From positions 1,561,159-1,625,158 of the forward strand of contig NZ_QHCS01000001.1 in assembly GCF_003545875.1 (NCBI RefSeq): a stretch of 64,000 nt of DNA. Direction: 5' to 3'. The notes beneath the pieces were generated by a model. The model was given only the letters and a program-made list of their open reading frames with translations. It made no database searches and had not been told where the DNA came from. Below, piece after piece: positions 54,585-63,387 of this stretch. The translations under genes and the position numbers were made by a program. Each line of letters starts with the position of its first letter. The first letter of the stretch is position 1. This DNA is from Leptospira stimsonii (lineage in GTDB: Bacteria; Spirochaetota; Leptospiria; Leptospirales; Leptospiraceae).

Positions 54585-54983
54585 ATGGATTCGAGAGAAA
54601 GGGCAGAGACGATTCGAGAAGGAAACCGCGCCTTCAATGAAGGTGATATTCGTAAAGCCAGAGATCTTTTTGTCAAAGCCGAATACAAAGACGGTCTCAT
54701 TCGTCTCGGTGACCATTTTATGTATGAGAAAAAGATGCCTCTTCTCGCGTATGGATATTATAAAAAAGCCGGCTATCAAAAACGGATCGATGAAATTTTT
54801 CAAAGAATGATGTGGGCATTAAGCCAATGGATCGGGGCAGATAAATTCAAAACAACTCCGAACGACCCGCTTCAAAGTGAGAATTCGTCTTCAAGTTTTC
54901 CGGACGCGTCCGAATTTCAGATTCACCCGATTCTACGCCAGACCGCCCTTGATATTCTGAAGAAAAAAGGGATTTCCGTTTAA
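54585..54983 (+). CDS. Small TPR-like hypothetical protein
   Basis: 132 residues. The first 70 read as one and a half TPR units: 'IREGNRAFNEGDIRKARDLF', 'VKAEYKDGLIRLGDHFMYEK' and 'MPLLAYGYYKKAGYQKRIDE'. The rest is polar with a helical C-terminus ('RQTALDILKKKGIS'). No signal peptide. A scaffolding role is possible; no family name is justified. It lies about 150 bases after the tandem array and 14 bases from the convergent LysR gene. Confidence 0.75.
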   Translation: MDSRERAETIREGNRAFNEGDIRKARDLFVKAEYKDGLIRLGDHFMYEKKMPLLAYGYYKKAGYQKRIDEIFQRMMWALSQWIGADKFKTTPNDPLQSENSSSSFPDASEFQIHPILRQTALDILKKKGISV

Positions 54984-54997
54984 TAAAGCAAACCTTT

Positions 54998-55858
54998 CTA
55001 TTTTTCAAACATTCTCACGAATTCGTTTAACGAATTTCCCGATTTTAATTCACGATTCCTAATAAAGACGGTTCTAATTTTGCGAAGTTTCGAAGAGAGG
55101 GGAAGTATTGTAACGAATTTCTTCTGCCTTCTTTCATTGAGATAAGATTCCGGTAGAAGAGAAATTCCCATTCCGGAAATTACACAAGAAAGAATCGCGT
55201 CCAAGGAATCGAACTCGATTCTTTTTCCCGGTGGAAGGGATTGTTCTTGGATCCACTGATCCAATCGATTTCGAAATGTACATCCCGACTTAAAAGTTAG
55301 AATCGAAAGTTGTTTCCAAGAGGAAACAACTTCATTTCGTTTCATCGTATTCGGTGCTACGATTACAAGATTCTCTTGAAAGGCGGGCGTTTCTAAGAAT
55401 TGCGAATGTGGAAAACCTTCGTAGACGAATGCTCCGTCCAATTGATTTTCTAAAACCGCTCTCACCAAGTCTTCCGTATTACCTTGTCTCAAAGAAAGTC
55501 GAACTTTAGGGAATTTTAAATGGTATTTGGAAAGAATCGAAGGAAGTCTTACCGAAGCAGTCGTTTGTCCCGAGCCTATCTCCAAGGGCCCTTCCGGAAT
55601 TCCGGACTCGGAAAGTGCTCTTTCTGCTTCTTCTGTAAGAGCCAGAATTCTTTCACTATAGTCATAAAGAATTTTTCCCTTCGCCGTCAAAGATGCGCCG
55701 CTTTTTGATCTCAGAAATAAGCTCGTCTTGAGTTCTTTTTCCATAACTTGAATCCGCGCGGTAACGTTTGATTGCACGAAGTGGAGTTTTTCGGCCGCTC
55801 GCGTAAAACTGCCTTCTCTTACCACTTCTCTAAAGATTCTTAACGAAGGAATATCCAT
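54998..55858 (-). CDS. LysR-family transcriptional regulator
   Basis: 286 residues from the ATG at 55858, which has GGAG about nine bases upstream. The N-terminal helix-turn-helix is 'GSFTRAAEKLHFVQSNVTAR' followed by 'IQVMEKELKTSLFLR'. The remaining 200 residues form the LysR substrate-binding domain ('LEIGSGQTTASVRLPSIL', 'LVIVAPNTMKR', 'GMGISLLPESYL'). It diverges from the isochorismatase-like gene, and two palindromes with T-N11-A character lie between them, so it most likely controls that gene and itself. Confidence 0.93.
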   Translation of the reverse strand: MDIPSLRIFREVVREGSFTRAAEKLHFVQSNVTARIQVMEKELKTSLFLRSKSGASLTAKGKILYDYSERILALTEEAERALSESGIPEGPLEIGSGQTTASVRLPSILSKYHLKFPKVRLSLRQGNTEDLVRAVLENQLDGAFVYEGFPHSQFLETPAFQENLVIVAPNTMKRNEVVSSWKQLSILTFKSGCTFRNRLDQWIQEQSLPPGKRIEFDSLDAILSCVISGMGISLLPESYLNERRQKKFVTILPLSSKLRKIRTVFIRNRELKSGNSLNEFVRMFEK

Positions 55859-55896
55859 TTTAAATTCTCCAAAGTCGAAAATACAAATCAAAATCC

Positions 55897-55956
55897 ATCA
55901 CTTAAAGTGATTGTATAGATCAAAATATATCATTATTATAAATACTAATATTTGAT
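55897..55956. promoter_or_regulatory. Two LysR-type operator candidates
   Basis: ATCACTT-A-AAGTGAT (55897-55911) is a perfect palindrome containing T-N11-A, the LysR box form. Thirty or so bases on, ATCAAAATAT (55919-55928) and ATATTTGAT (55948-55956) form a second, longer and A/T-rich inverted repeat. They lie 39-98 bases upstream of the LysR start and 53-112 bases upstream of the isochorismatase-like ATG. Confidence 0.7.
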
Positions 55957-56008
55957 GTAGAATTTAGGCTGGAGAGCAGGTTTGTCCAAGAATTTTTAAG
56001 AGGAATTT

Positions 56009-56674
56009 ATGAAAAAATATGTAAGAACGCAAATCGCCTTTTTTCTTCTTCTCGTCTGGAATTGTTCTCCGCCGACGAACCTAAGAGTGAGCGCTCCGCC
56101 TGCATCGGGTACAACCGCACTATTGATATTGGATGTTCAGATGGATTTCTTTCCGGGCGGAAAATTTGAGTTGGATGGGGCTAACAAAGCCGCTTCCAAA
56201 GGAGAAAACGTCCTCCATTACTTTCGGGAGAAAAAACTTCCGGTCTTTCATATTCAGCACGTATCGACAAGAAAAGGGGCGACTTTCTTTTTTCCCGGAA
56301 CTCCCGGAGTAGAATTTCATTCCAGTCATACACCGATCGCTGGAGAAAGCGTGATCGTAAAACATACGGTGAATCCGTTTCTGAATACGAATCTTTTGAA
56401 AGAATTACAGGAGAAAAATGTGAGCCGTCTGGTGATCTTCGGAATGATGACTCACATGGTCGTAGATTCAACTGTCCGGGCGGCCTTCGACCTCGGATAC
56501 AAGGATATCGTGGTCATTTCGGATGCGTCCGCAACCCGGGCCTTAAAATTTGAATCAAATTCTATCACGGCAGAACAAATACACGGAGCTTTTTTATCCG
56601 CACTGGGTTATATATTTGCAAAGATTTCGACCGCCTCTGAATTCTTAAAAGAGGAATCGGATCGAAACCAGTAG
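56009..56674 (+). CDS. Isochorismatase-family protein, putative lipoprotein, catalytic Cys replaced
   Basis: 221 residues. A hydrophobic N-terminus ends at Cys19 ('LLLVWNCSPP'), so it may be a lipoprotein. The cysteine-hydrolase fold follows: Asp42 in 'LLILDVQMDFF' and Lys118 in 'SVIVKHTVNPF' are present. The nucleophile position, usually 'GMMTHMCVDSTVRAA', reads 'GMMTHMVVDSTVRAA' (Val151, codon GTC). With no Cys there, hydrolase activity is unlikely and a binding or structural role is plausible. ATG at 56009 after AAGAGGAA. It diverges from the LysR gene and is followed by a hairpin terminator. Confidence 0.85.
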   Translation: MKKYVRTQIAFFLLLVWNCSPPTNLRVSAPPASGTTALLILDVQMDFFPGGKFELDGANKAASKGENVLHYFREKKLPVFHIQHVSTRKGATFFFPGTPGVEFHSSHTPIAGESVIVKHTVNPFLNTNLLKELQEKNVSRLVIFGMMTHMVVDSTVRAAFDLGYKDIVVISDASATRALKFESNSITAEQIHGAFLSALGYIFAKISTASEFLKEESDRNQ

Positions 56675-57262
56675 AAAAAGTTTTATTCTAAATCCGACAA
56701 GCTATACTTCCAACTGTCGGTTTATTAATTTAAACCGACTGTGAAGTATTGTATTTTTATAATAAACTTTTCCCTTGAATCAAAGTAGAATCCTTTTTTT
56801 GAATCTACATTTTCGATCGATCAATTCCAACTTCGTTTTTTCTTTTGTACTTCGTCATTTGATCGCACTGTGTTGCTTCCTTGATGAGTCCAATTCTAGA
56901 AATTGCATCTCAGGTTCACGGCGATAGACTCTGATTCTCTTTCAATCAACGCCTTTCCAAAGTTAGAATTATTTTCCGCAGATGATTCTCATCCTATTCC
57001 GGATGTCCGGTTTCGGCAAGCCTATCGTTAAAAAACCGAAGGAGATTTGGCAAAAACATAAAATGAAAAATAAAATTTCATAGGGATTGGAACAGGGAAT
57101 GTCACATATTAGATAAAATAGTTCATTTTTAGATTTTCCCAATCGGATGATCTCAACTTCTCAAGGTGAGGAGCCGGTCGTTCCGCTCTCTTTGGAATAA
57201 TCTAACAAAGATGTTGTTTGAAATTATTTTACCGAGAAAAGAGTTCATGTATTTTTGGTAGA
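56675..57262. other. Intergenic region before the pseudogene
   Basis: Apart from the terminator above I see no gene, repeat or signal. A few AT-rich tracts lack reading frames with family features. It may include further decayed sequence. Confidence 0.4.
56704..56749 (+). terminator. Two-tier hairpin after the isochorismatase-like gene
   Basis: The inner stem TCGGTTTA (56717-56724) pairs with TAAACCGA (56731-56738) around TTAATT, and the outer ATACTTC (56704-56710) pairs with GAAGTAT (56743-56749). A T-rich run (TGTATTTTTAT) follows. It starts 30 bases past the stop, so it is a good intrinsic terminator candidate. Confidence 0.6.
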
Positions 57263-57917
57263 ATGGATCAAACCGGAAAATATTCAGTTTTTCTCATCGA
57301 CGATCATCCAGATGTTCGCTACGGATTGTAGACTGCGACTGAAGCCGACCCGGATTCATTTTTGCCGGCTCTGCAAGTTCGTTGAGGGAAGGAGTTCGTA
57401 AAATGGGTTTTTCCAGAACCGACCTTTTGATAAGCGACGTAGCGTTGCGGGACGAGAACGGAATTCAAGAATTGGAAACGATCCGATCGAAATTTCCCGA
57501 GCTTGAAATTCTCTTTTGACGATGCGCAGAGAATTGGTCCAATCTTTAAAAGGAACGAATCATAGACGCATTAAGAACCGTTTTGACAGTGGAAAGAGTT
57601 TTTCCTGAGGAGGTCAAAAATTTCAGACCGGAGACTAAAATTCAGAAAGAGCTCAGCAACATTGTTAAACGACTTACGAAAGGGATCGCGAAATTCTCAA
57701 CCTAGCGGACGGAAAGATGAATCAAAAAATCGCCGACAAATAGGAGTTACGCGTTCGTACAGTTGAGACTCACAGGTTCTCCAATTTTAAAAAATTAGAC
57801 ACGGAGAATATCATAGAACTTAGAAAAAATCTGATCCAACTTAAATCCTCCGGTTTGATTCAATTCAATTCCTTGAACTTTGTAACCGAAAAACAAAATT
57901 TTATTTCTATTCTCTGA
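57263..57917 (+). pseudogene. Decayed LuxR/NarL-family response regulator
   Basis: Fragments of one regulator lie in order across three frames. From the ATG at 57263, 'KYSVFLIDDHPDVRYGL' is a receiver start and runs into a TAG at 57329. Further on 'LLISDVALRDENGIQELETI' followed by 'RSKFPELEIL' holds the phospho-acceptor region. 'IIDALRTVLTVERVF' follows, then 'RDREILNLADGKMNQKIADK', a stop (TAG) and 'ELRVRTVETHRFSNFKKL', which is a LuxR helix-turn-helix. At least two internal stops and two frameshifts (one near the AAAGGG after 'VKRLTK', about 57680) prevent a product. Ends near 57917. Confidence 0.75.
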
Positions 57918-58315
57918 AAGGTCGGTAATCAAGTGAGAGTTCCAATCCAGTTTTCTAAGATCCAATACTCCGTTCTCCGCTTTGGCGCGTTATCAATGGA
58001 TAAACCCAAGTAAGACAACCGGAGAGGAGGAAAAGATAAAGAATCAAAAAATGAATACGAAGAGACCAAAGCAACGGATTTCTTCACAAAGAAAGCCGAA
58101 ATTGGAGAGGGGTCAATAGGAAAAGGGAAGCACAATGTTTAAAAAGGAATCAAAATTCTAAATGAAAAAAAGAAAGTGAAGTGTGGATTTATTAGGAAAG
58201 AAAATATCGAAATAGAAGAATGGTTTCTGACGAGGTCAGTGAGGATCATAAGAAGGAAAAATTCTTTTTACTTTCCTAGTCGAAAGACGTTGTATTTGAT
58301 GGCGAAAAACACCGA
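57918..58315. other. Intergenic region before the GH18 gene
   Basis: About 400 bases with no gene supported and no clear motif. The downstream gene starts at 58316 without a strong ribosome site. Confidence 0.4.
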
Positions 58316-59614
58316 ATGAAATCATTAAAACTAACTCCTTTAAAAATAATTCTTCTGATTCTATCTTTAATCTCCTTGGTCGCAAGCTTTGTGTTATACG
58401 AGCGACAGGGAGATCTTTTCGGTCATCCAAGTTTTCGTTCTATTCTTCAAGGAGAATCGGAGGAAGAAAACGAAAAGTCGAAAGAATTTTTAGCGTCTAC
58501 GTGGTCTTCCGATATCGTCGCGATGACGGAGAATGTAAAACTCTATGACGAAATTCATCCATTCCTTTATACTTTGGAAGGAGGAAGGAGTAATACGGGA
58601 AATATAAAATCGGTATGGAGTCCGAAAGCGCAAGAGTTTTACATTTGGGCTCTAAAGAAAATTTCGCCGAAGACAAAAATCATACCTACGATTTTTCGAT
58701 GGGAAAATGATTTTGAAAAAATTTCCGATGCAATCGGCTTAAACGGAAATACGAGGATTCGCGACTATCATATCGAACAAATTCTGAAAGAAATCGATAA
58801 ATACGACTACGATGGAATCGACATCGATTACGAAGGGATGACATGTGAAAAGAAGGAAAGCTTTGAAACATTCTTAACATTACTTTCGGGAGAATTGAAG
58901 AAGAAGAAGAAACTATTGTCGGTTGCAATTCATCCAAAAACTTTAGCGGAAGAAAAAACGGAGTATGATTGTAAAGGTCTTAAAAACCCGATCTCCGTCG
59001 ATTTTTACGAAGCCTATCGCGGGCAATTGACTCACGACTACGAGTTTCTTGGAAAAGTCGCAGACAAAGTGAAGATCATGGCTTATGAACTTCATCCTAG
59101 AAAGAACGCCTTCCCCGGTCCCGGGCCACAGGCACCATCCTGGTGGATTGAAAAAATATTAGAATATTCTACTAAACGAATACCTAAAGAAAAACTTTAT
59201 ATGGCGATCCCGACATACGGATACGACTGGCCTTTGAATTGTGATATCCCCTCCAAGGCTGTTTTTTATTCGAGAGCGCAGTTTATTAAGAAGAACTGGC
59301 ATCCTCGAGAAGAAGAGCCGACCGACGTTCTAAAAATTTATAAGGAGATGAGGAAGTCGGGTGATTGGATGTATTTAAGGCCATATCTCTATAGACACGA
59401 AGGGCACGTTTATGACGACCCGTCTCTTTGGTACACGTTAGGCGGTTGTGATCGGGTCGCTTTTTATATGAATCGAAGATCTTTTGAAACAAAGATGAAT
59501 CTCCTCAAAAAGTTTAAGATTCGCGGATTTTCATTTTGGCAACTGATCCAAGACAATGATCCGGAAATCCATTCTTATCTGAAAGAAATGATCGAAGCCT
59601 CAGAGAAGAATTAG
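58316..59614 (+). CDS. Glycoside hydrolase family 18 protein
   Basis: 432 residues with an N-terminal membrane anchor ('IILLILSLISLVASFVLY') and an extracytoplasmic TIM barrel. The GH18 signature DxxDxDxE is 'YDGIDIDYEGM': Asp166, Asp169, Asp171 and Glu173, the last the proton donor. 'VKIMAYELHP' and 'KLYMAIPTYGYDWPL' match the YdhD/YaaH-type branch, which includes spore and cell-wall enzymes acting on peptidoglycan or chitin-like glycans. 'WYTLGGCDRVAFYMNRRSF' and 'IRGFSFWQLIQDNDPEI' complete the barrel. No LysM domain is visible. The substrate is uncertain, with self peptidoglycan or environmental glycan both possible. Confidence 0.85.
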   Translation: MKSLKLTPLKIILLILSLISLVASFVLYERQGDLFGHPSFRSILQGESEEENEKSKEFLASTWSSDIVAMTENVKLYDEIHPFLYTLEGGRSNTGNIKSVWSPKAQEFYIWALKKISPKTKIIPTIFRWENDFEKISDAIGLNGNTRIRDYHIEQILKEIDKYDYDGIDIDYEGMTCEKKESFETFLTLLSGELKKKKKLLSVAIHPKTLAEEKTEYDCKGLKNPISVDFYEAYRGQLTHDYEFLGKVADKVKIMAYELHPRKNAFPGPGPQAPSWWIEKILEYSTKRIPKEKLYMAIPTYGYDWPLNCDIPSKAVFYSRAQFIKKNWHPREEEPTDVLKIYKEMRKSGDWMYLRPYLYRHEGHVYDDPSLWYTLGGCDRVAFYMNRRSFETKMNLLKKFKIRGFSFWQLIQDNDPEIHSYLKEMIEASEKN

Positions 59615-59861
59615 AAGTAAAGATTTTTCTTCCGTTCCGAAGTTCACGCCGTTGTCCGAATTACGACGAATTTTCTGTAAAATCTCAAAAAGCCCCCACC
59701 CTGATCTTGGGCGGAGGGGAGCGGGCTTCGCGGGACTTTTGTGAATTTCTCTCTACCACGAATAATCTCGTTTTTCAAGCGGAATTTACGGTGTTTTTTG
59801 AAGTAGCTCCTATAAAAACGAAAACGGCAAAACGCCGACGGCAGTAAAATTTAAGAGTATA
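59615..59861. repeat. GC-rich dispersed repeat and flanks
   Basis: A GC-rich segment at 59685-59745 contains CCCCCACCC-TGATCTT-GGGCGGAGGGG, which can fold and is followed by CGGGCTTCGCGGGACTTTTG. Its reverse complement aligns by eye with the block at 39850-39915 (CCACCCTCATC, GGTGGAGGAGG and CGCGGGA in the same order). On the minus strand the T run after AGCCCCC could terminate the acyl-CoA dehydrogenase gene. A GTAGCTCCTAT segment at 59803-59813 echoes the GTAGGAGTTCCTAC that accompanies the other copy. Confidence 0.55.
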
Positions 59862-61031
59862 TTAATTTTTCATAATGCTTCCTGCGATGATAAGTTTCTG
59901 GATCTCGCTCGTCCCTCCGCCGATTTCACCGAGGCGGACGTCACGATAGAGTCTAGAAACCTTGTATTCCTCCATGAAGCCGGCTCCTCCGTGGATTTGA
60001 ACCGCAAGATTTGTGACTTCTCTTGCGGAAGTTGTAGCGAATAATTTGCAGGATGCGCATTTTCCAGAGAGATGCATATTCCCTTTTCCTAATTTATCCG
60101 CTTCTTCCATTTCCCAGGCCACGTTGTATGTAAACCAACGAGACGCTTCCAGCTTTGTGTAAATTTCCGCTAAAAGATTTCCGACTGATTGATGTTGTGC
60201 GATCGGCTTTCCGAAACTCCTTCTTGTGGAAGAGAATGATTTCGATTCTTCCAGACAAGATTCCATCAGTCCGATCGACCAGGCGGCGAGAGAAAGTCGT
60301 TCCATGTTGAATGTCTGCATTGTCTGACGAAAACCTTTTCCGAGAGTTCCCAGGATGTCCTCGGTGGAGACTTCAACGTCCTCGAAAAAGAGAGCTCCCG
60401 TTTGAGACGCCTTGAGTCCGAGTTTCTCCATCGGAGCCGATCTCTGAACTCCTTTCGAATTTAGATCGACGAAAAAATGAGTCAGACCTTTTTCTTTTCC
60501 ATTGAGATCTTGTACTCGAGAAAGGACGAGGCAATAGTCGGCGATTGGAGAATTTGTGATATATGTCTTCTGACCGGAAAGTTGATAGACTCCTTTGGAA
60601 ATTTCTTTCGCGACCGTTTTAATCGCGGAGACATCGGAGCCTGAATCGGGTTCGGTGATTCCTAATGATCCGATCTTCGTTCCTTGATTGATTTCAGGCA
60701 GATACTTTTTCTTCTGTTCTTCTTTTCCAAAATGATGAATGGGTAAACCGAAGAGTCCCCCGGACGCTCCTACGGAAAAAAAAGTGGAACCGCAAGCCTT
60801 ACCTAATGCTTGCATGGAAAGCAAAGAGCGAAACGTTCCGGCGTTTTGACCTCCATATTCTTCTTCGTGCGGTAATCCTATATACCCGATCTGAGCGAGT
60901 TTATGAAAGTGTGATCTTGGGATTTCCTTTTTTCTGTCCGCTTCCTCGGCATATGGTTCGATTTCTTTTTTGCAGAAATCGGAGAATAAATTAATGAACA
61001 TTAGTTCATCTTCTGAAAATGTAAAGTTCAT
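59862..61031 (-). CDS. Acyl-CoA dehydrogenase
   Basis: 389 residues from the ATG at 61031, which has GGAGG five bases upstream (an open frame to 61082 adds 17 unlikely residues). FAD-binding signature 'GSLGITEPDSGSDVSAIKT', the helical core and 'YRDVRLGEIGGGTSEIQKLI' at the end are typical. The position that carries the catalytic Glu in medium-chain enzymes is Gly here. 'TFNMERLSLAAWSIG' offers a Glu in the place used by isovaleryl-CoA and long-chain enzymes, so it is probably active in that manner. It does beta-oxidation or branched-chain catabolism, which suits a fatty-acid-dependent organism. A single gene. Confidence 0.92.
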   Translation of the reverse strand: MNFTFSEDELMFINLFSDFCKKEIEPYAEEADRKKEIPRSHFHKLAQIGYIGLPHEEEYGGQNAGTFRSLLSMQALGKACGSTFFSVGASGGLFGLPIHHFGKEEQKKKYLPEINQGTKIGSLGITEPDSGSDVSAIKTVAKEISKGVYQLSGQKTYITNSPIADYCLVLSRVQDLNGKEKGLTHFFVDLNSKGVQRSAPMEKLGLKASQTGALFFEDVEVSTEDILGTLGKGFRQTMQTFNMERLSLAAWSIGLMESCLEESKSFSSTRRSFGKPIAQHQSVGNLLAEIYTKLEASRWFTYNVAWEMEEADKLGKGNMHLSGKCASCKLFATTSAREVTNLAVQIHGGAGFMEEYKVSRLYRDVRLGEIGGGTSEIQKLIIAGSIMKN

Positions 61032-61539
61032 GAAGCCTCCACAAAGCTGATGCGAATATTCTCTTCTTTCTTTTTTTGGCAATGGATTTTAAACGGCTCG
61101 CTAAAGAAAATTGGGCATTTTCTACTGGGGTCTTTGCCAAAGTATATTTTAGAAAGGGGAATGGATCTTTTCTGATTTGTTTCTTGGATCTCTATTTTAT
61201 TTTGAATTCCTTTGAAGATAATTTTTATCCGCGTATATTTTTGCGCGCAATCGAATTCTGAATTTTGAAGCAAAAATAATTCTCTGAATTCGTAATTCTG
61301 AGCAATTATATTCAATAAACTGAATATGAATTATTTGGAATGTAGTTTTAGAATATTTACTGTTTGTGGATCGGTATTAGGCTTTTTGTTTCTTTTTAGA
61401 AAAGAATTGTATGAAAATGGAACGTGTTTTGGTGATCCTGAAATTTTGGAGTGTAGATGGAAACGGGATGTTTCCGGATTCACGAAAGAAGAATGGTAGC
61501 GGCACTTTTTCGTAAAGGACTGAGAGAAACGCGGGGAGG
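61032..61539. other. Intergenic region, no supported gene
   Basis: About 500 bases between the dehydrogenase start and the membrane protein end. Short open frames exist on both strands but have no ribosome sites, signals or families. The dehydrogenase promoter should lie close to 61040-61110, but I cannot identify its boxes. Confidence 0.4.
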
Positions 61540-61929
61540 TTATTTTCGATTTCGGATTTTTCTTCCGTAAAGCCAACCGGCTAAGAGAAGGGGAAAGCCG
61601 ATCCAGGATGCAAGTGTGGATAACGTATCGGAATGGTTTGCACTGATGCCCGGCACCTGGAGTGCTAATCCAGCAAGCAATAAGATGACGTGAAGTTCTG
61701 CATATTTTGAATTTTGGACGAAAGTGTAATTTCCCAAGCCCGATCCAGTGAGAAATGCAAGGACCCCAAAGGTAATTCCGATTCTTCCGAAAAGAAGAGA
61801 AAGTTCTTCGGAGTTCTGAAAAGTCCAGAAGGGAAGGGGGAAAAAAATTCTTAAAGACAAAAGGAGAATCGAAAGGATTCCTATATACGAATGAAGCTTG
61901 AGTCTCTGCTTAACTTTGAGAGAAAACAA
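61540..61929 (-). CDS. Hypothetical four-helix membrane protein
   Basis: 129 residues with helices at about 15-33, 44-62, 76-95 and 105-122 ('YIGILSILLLSLRIFFPL', 'LLFGRIGITFGVLAFLTGSG', 'YAELHVILLLAGLALQVPG', 'LASWIGFPLLLAGWLYG'). Both ends are basic. It must start at TTG 61929 (no ATG upstream), six bases after the permease stop, so it is probably co-transcribed with it. No family can be named. Confidence 0.6.
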   Translation of the reverse strand: MFSLKVKQRLKLHSYIGILSILLLSLRIFFPLPFWTFQNSEELSLLFGRIGITFGVLAFLTGSGLGNYTFVQNSKYAELHVILLLAGLALQVPGISANHSDTLSTLASWIGFPLLLAGWLYGRKIRNRK

Positions 61930-61935
61930 GGGGCT

Positions 61936-63387
61936 TTAGGATTCTCCACTCGCAATAGGAACGGGTTCGTTTTCCGGAAGTAGACTTGTCGCCATGATTT
62001 CCGGAGAATCTGCGTCCAGAGGGATCGCGATTGGATTAGAAGAATTTTTTGTCATCTTAAAATAATAATACATCGGAACGGAAAGAAGTGTGAAAGTGAT
62101 TCCCCAGAACGCTTCCGTAGGTTTGTTCCAGACCAGAGTTGCGATGATAACAATATTCGAAAAGATATAGAGATACGTTGTATAAGGATATCCTGGAATT
62201 CTAAACTTTAACTTGTAATGTCTCTTTTCAAAAAGGATCGGAGTGTAAGCGGTGATTGTCGCAAGGAGAAGTGTGGAACAAGTGATGAGGTAGAGGAGAC
62301 TTTCGATCTCCTTTACAAAACAAAACAAGCACGCATAGACACACTGAAAGGCGAGGGAAGTGTAAGGACTTTTGTGTTTCGAATGAAGCTTTGCCATACT
62401 CGGAAAGAAAAATCCGTCTCTTGCCATAGCGAAGTAGATTCTTGAACCTCCGATGATGTAAGCGGAAATGGATCCTAAAAATGCCCAGCAGATAAATGCC
62501 GTGATGAAGATCGTTGCTTTAGGTCCGAAAAGTGCGGAAGATGCGGTGATTCCTATCTTATCTCCTGAAAGTTCCGATATGGATCCAGAGCTCAAGAAAA
62601 GAAAATTCATAAGAATATAGAGAACGGTAACTAACGCACAAGAATAGAGAACCGCTTTATAGATATTTCGATCAGGGTCTTTAACTTCTTCGGCGACGTA
62701 AGTGATCATATTCCATCCGAGATAAGAATATGTGACAGGGATCACTCCGGCAAGAAGCAGTTCCATTCCACTTAAACCGGAAGGAAGAAAATCAAAGGAT
62801 TGGAATCGGGAAGTATCATAGTTCCCGATCGTAAATCCGAGGATGACGAACGAAACGAGTCCTAAAATTTTCACCCCTGTGAAAAGATTTTGAATTCTGG
62901 ATGCAGTAGAAATTCCAAAAAAATTAATAATCGTAAAAAGGAGAATCGCTCCCATTGCCAGCATTTGCGCCGTTCCGATTGAAATCGTAAGGCCGAGAAA
63001 AGGGAATTCGAAAAAGTAGATGTCCCAAGTTGGATTGATAAGCGAAAAGAATGATTTAGAAAATGCTAATGCGGAAAGGGAAATGGAAGCTGAAAAGTTG
63101 ATCGAAAGAGAAAGCCATCCGCTTGCAAAGGCGACTATCGGAGAATATGCCTCTTTGAGATAAACATAATCTCCTCCCGCGTAGGGAAAGAGTGAGGCCG
63201 ATTTTGCGTATGACATCGCTCCTGCGACGGCGAGAAAGCCTCCTAGAATCCACGCAAGGAGGACGAGATTTGGATTCGGGACCGTATGAAGAATATATCC
63301 TGTCGTAATAAAAATTCCCGGTCCAACCATGGAGCTGAACATAAGGGAAATAGAATCGAATAAATTGAGTGATCTCTTGAGTTGCAT
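61936..63387 (-). CDS. APC-superfamily amino acid permease
   Basis: 483 residues from the ATG at 63387 with 12 membrane helices. The APC N-terminus is clear: 'LNLFDSISLMFSSMVGPGIF' with the G-P-G unwound region of helix 1, 'ILGGFLAVAGAMSYAKSASL' and 'FPYAGGDYVYLKEAYSPIV', and later 'YLGWNMITYVAEEVKDPDRN'. It carries amino acids or polyamines across the inner membrane. The frame is open another 107 codons to a TTG at 63708, but that stretch has intergenic repeat motifs (GGAGTTCCGTCC) and no membrane features, so it is not counted. No good ribosome site precedes 63387. The adjacent four-helix protein is 6 bases downstream. Confidence 0.85.
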   Translation of the reverse strand: MQLKRSLNLFDSISLMFSSMVGPGIFITTGYILHTVPNPNLVLLAWILGGFLAVAGAMSYAKSASLFPYAGGDYVYLKEAYSPIVAFASGWLSLSINFSASISLSALAFSKSFFSLINPTWDIYFFEFPFLGLTISIGTAQMLAMGAILLFTIINFFGISTASRIQNLFTGVKILGLVSFVILGFTIGNYDTSRFQSFDFLPSGLSGMELLLAGVIPVTYSYLGWNMITYVAEEVKDPDRNIYKAVLYSCALVTVLYILMNFLFLSSGSISELSGDKIGITASSALFGPKATIFITAFICWAFLGSISAYIIGGSRIYFAMARDGFFFPSMAKLHSKHKSPYTSLAFQCVYACLFCFVKEIESLLYLITCSTLLLATITAYTPILFEKRHYKLKFRIPGYPYTTYLYIFSNIVIIATLVWNKPTEAFWGITFTLLSVPMYYYFKMTKNSSNPIAIPLDADSPEIMATSLLPENEPVPIASGES

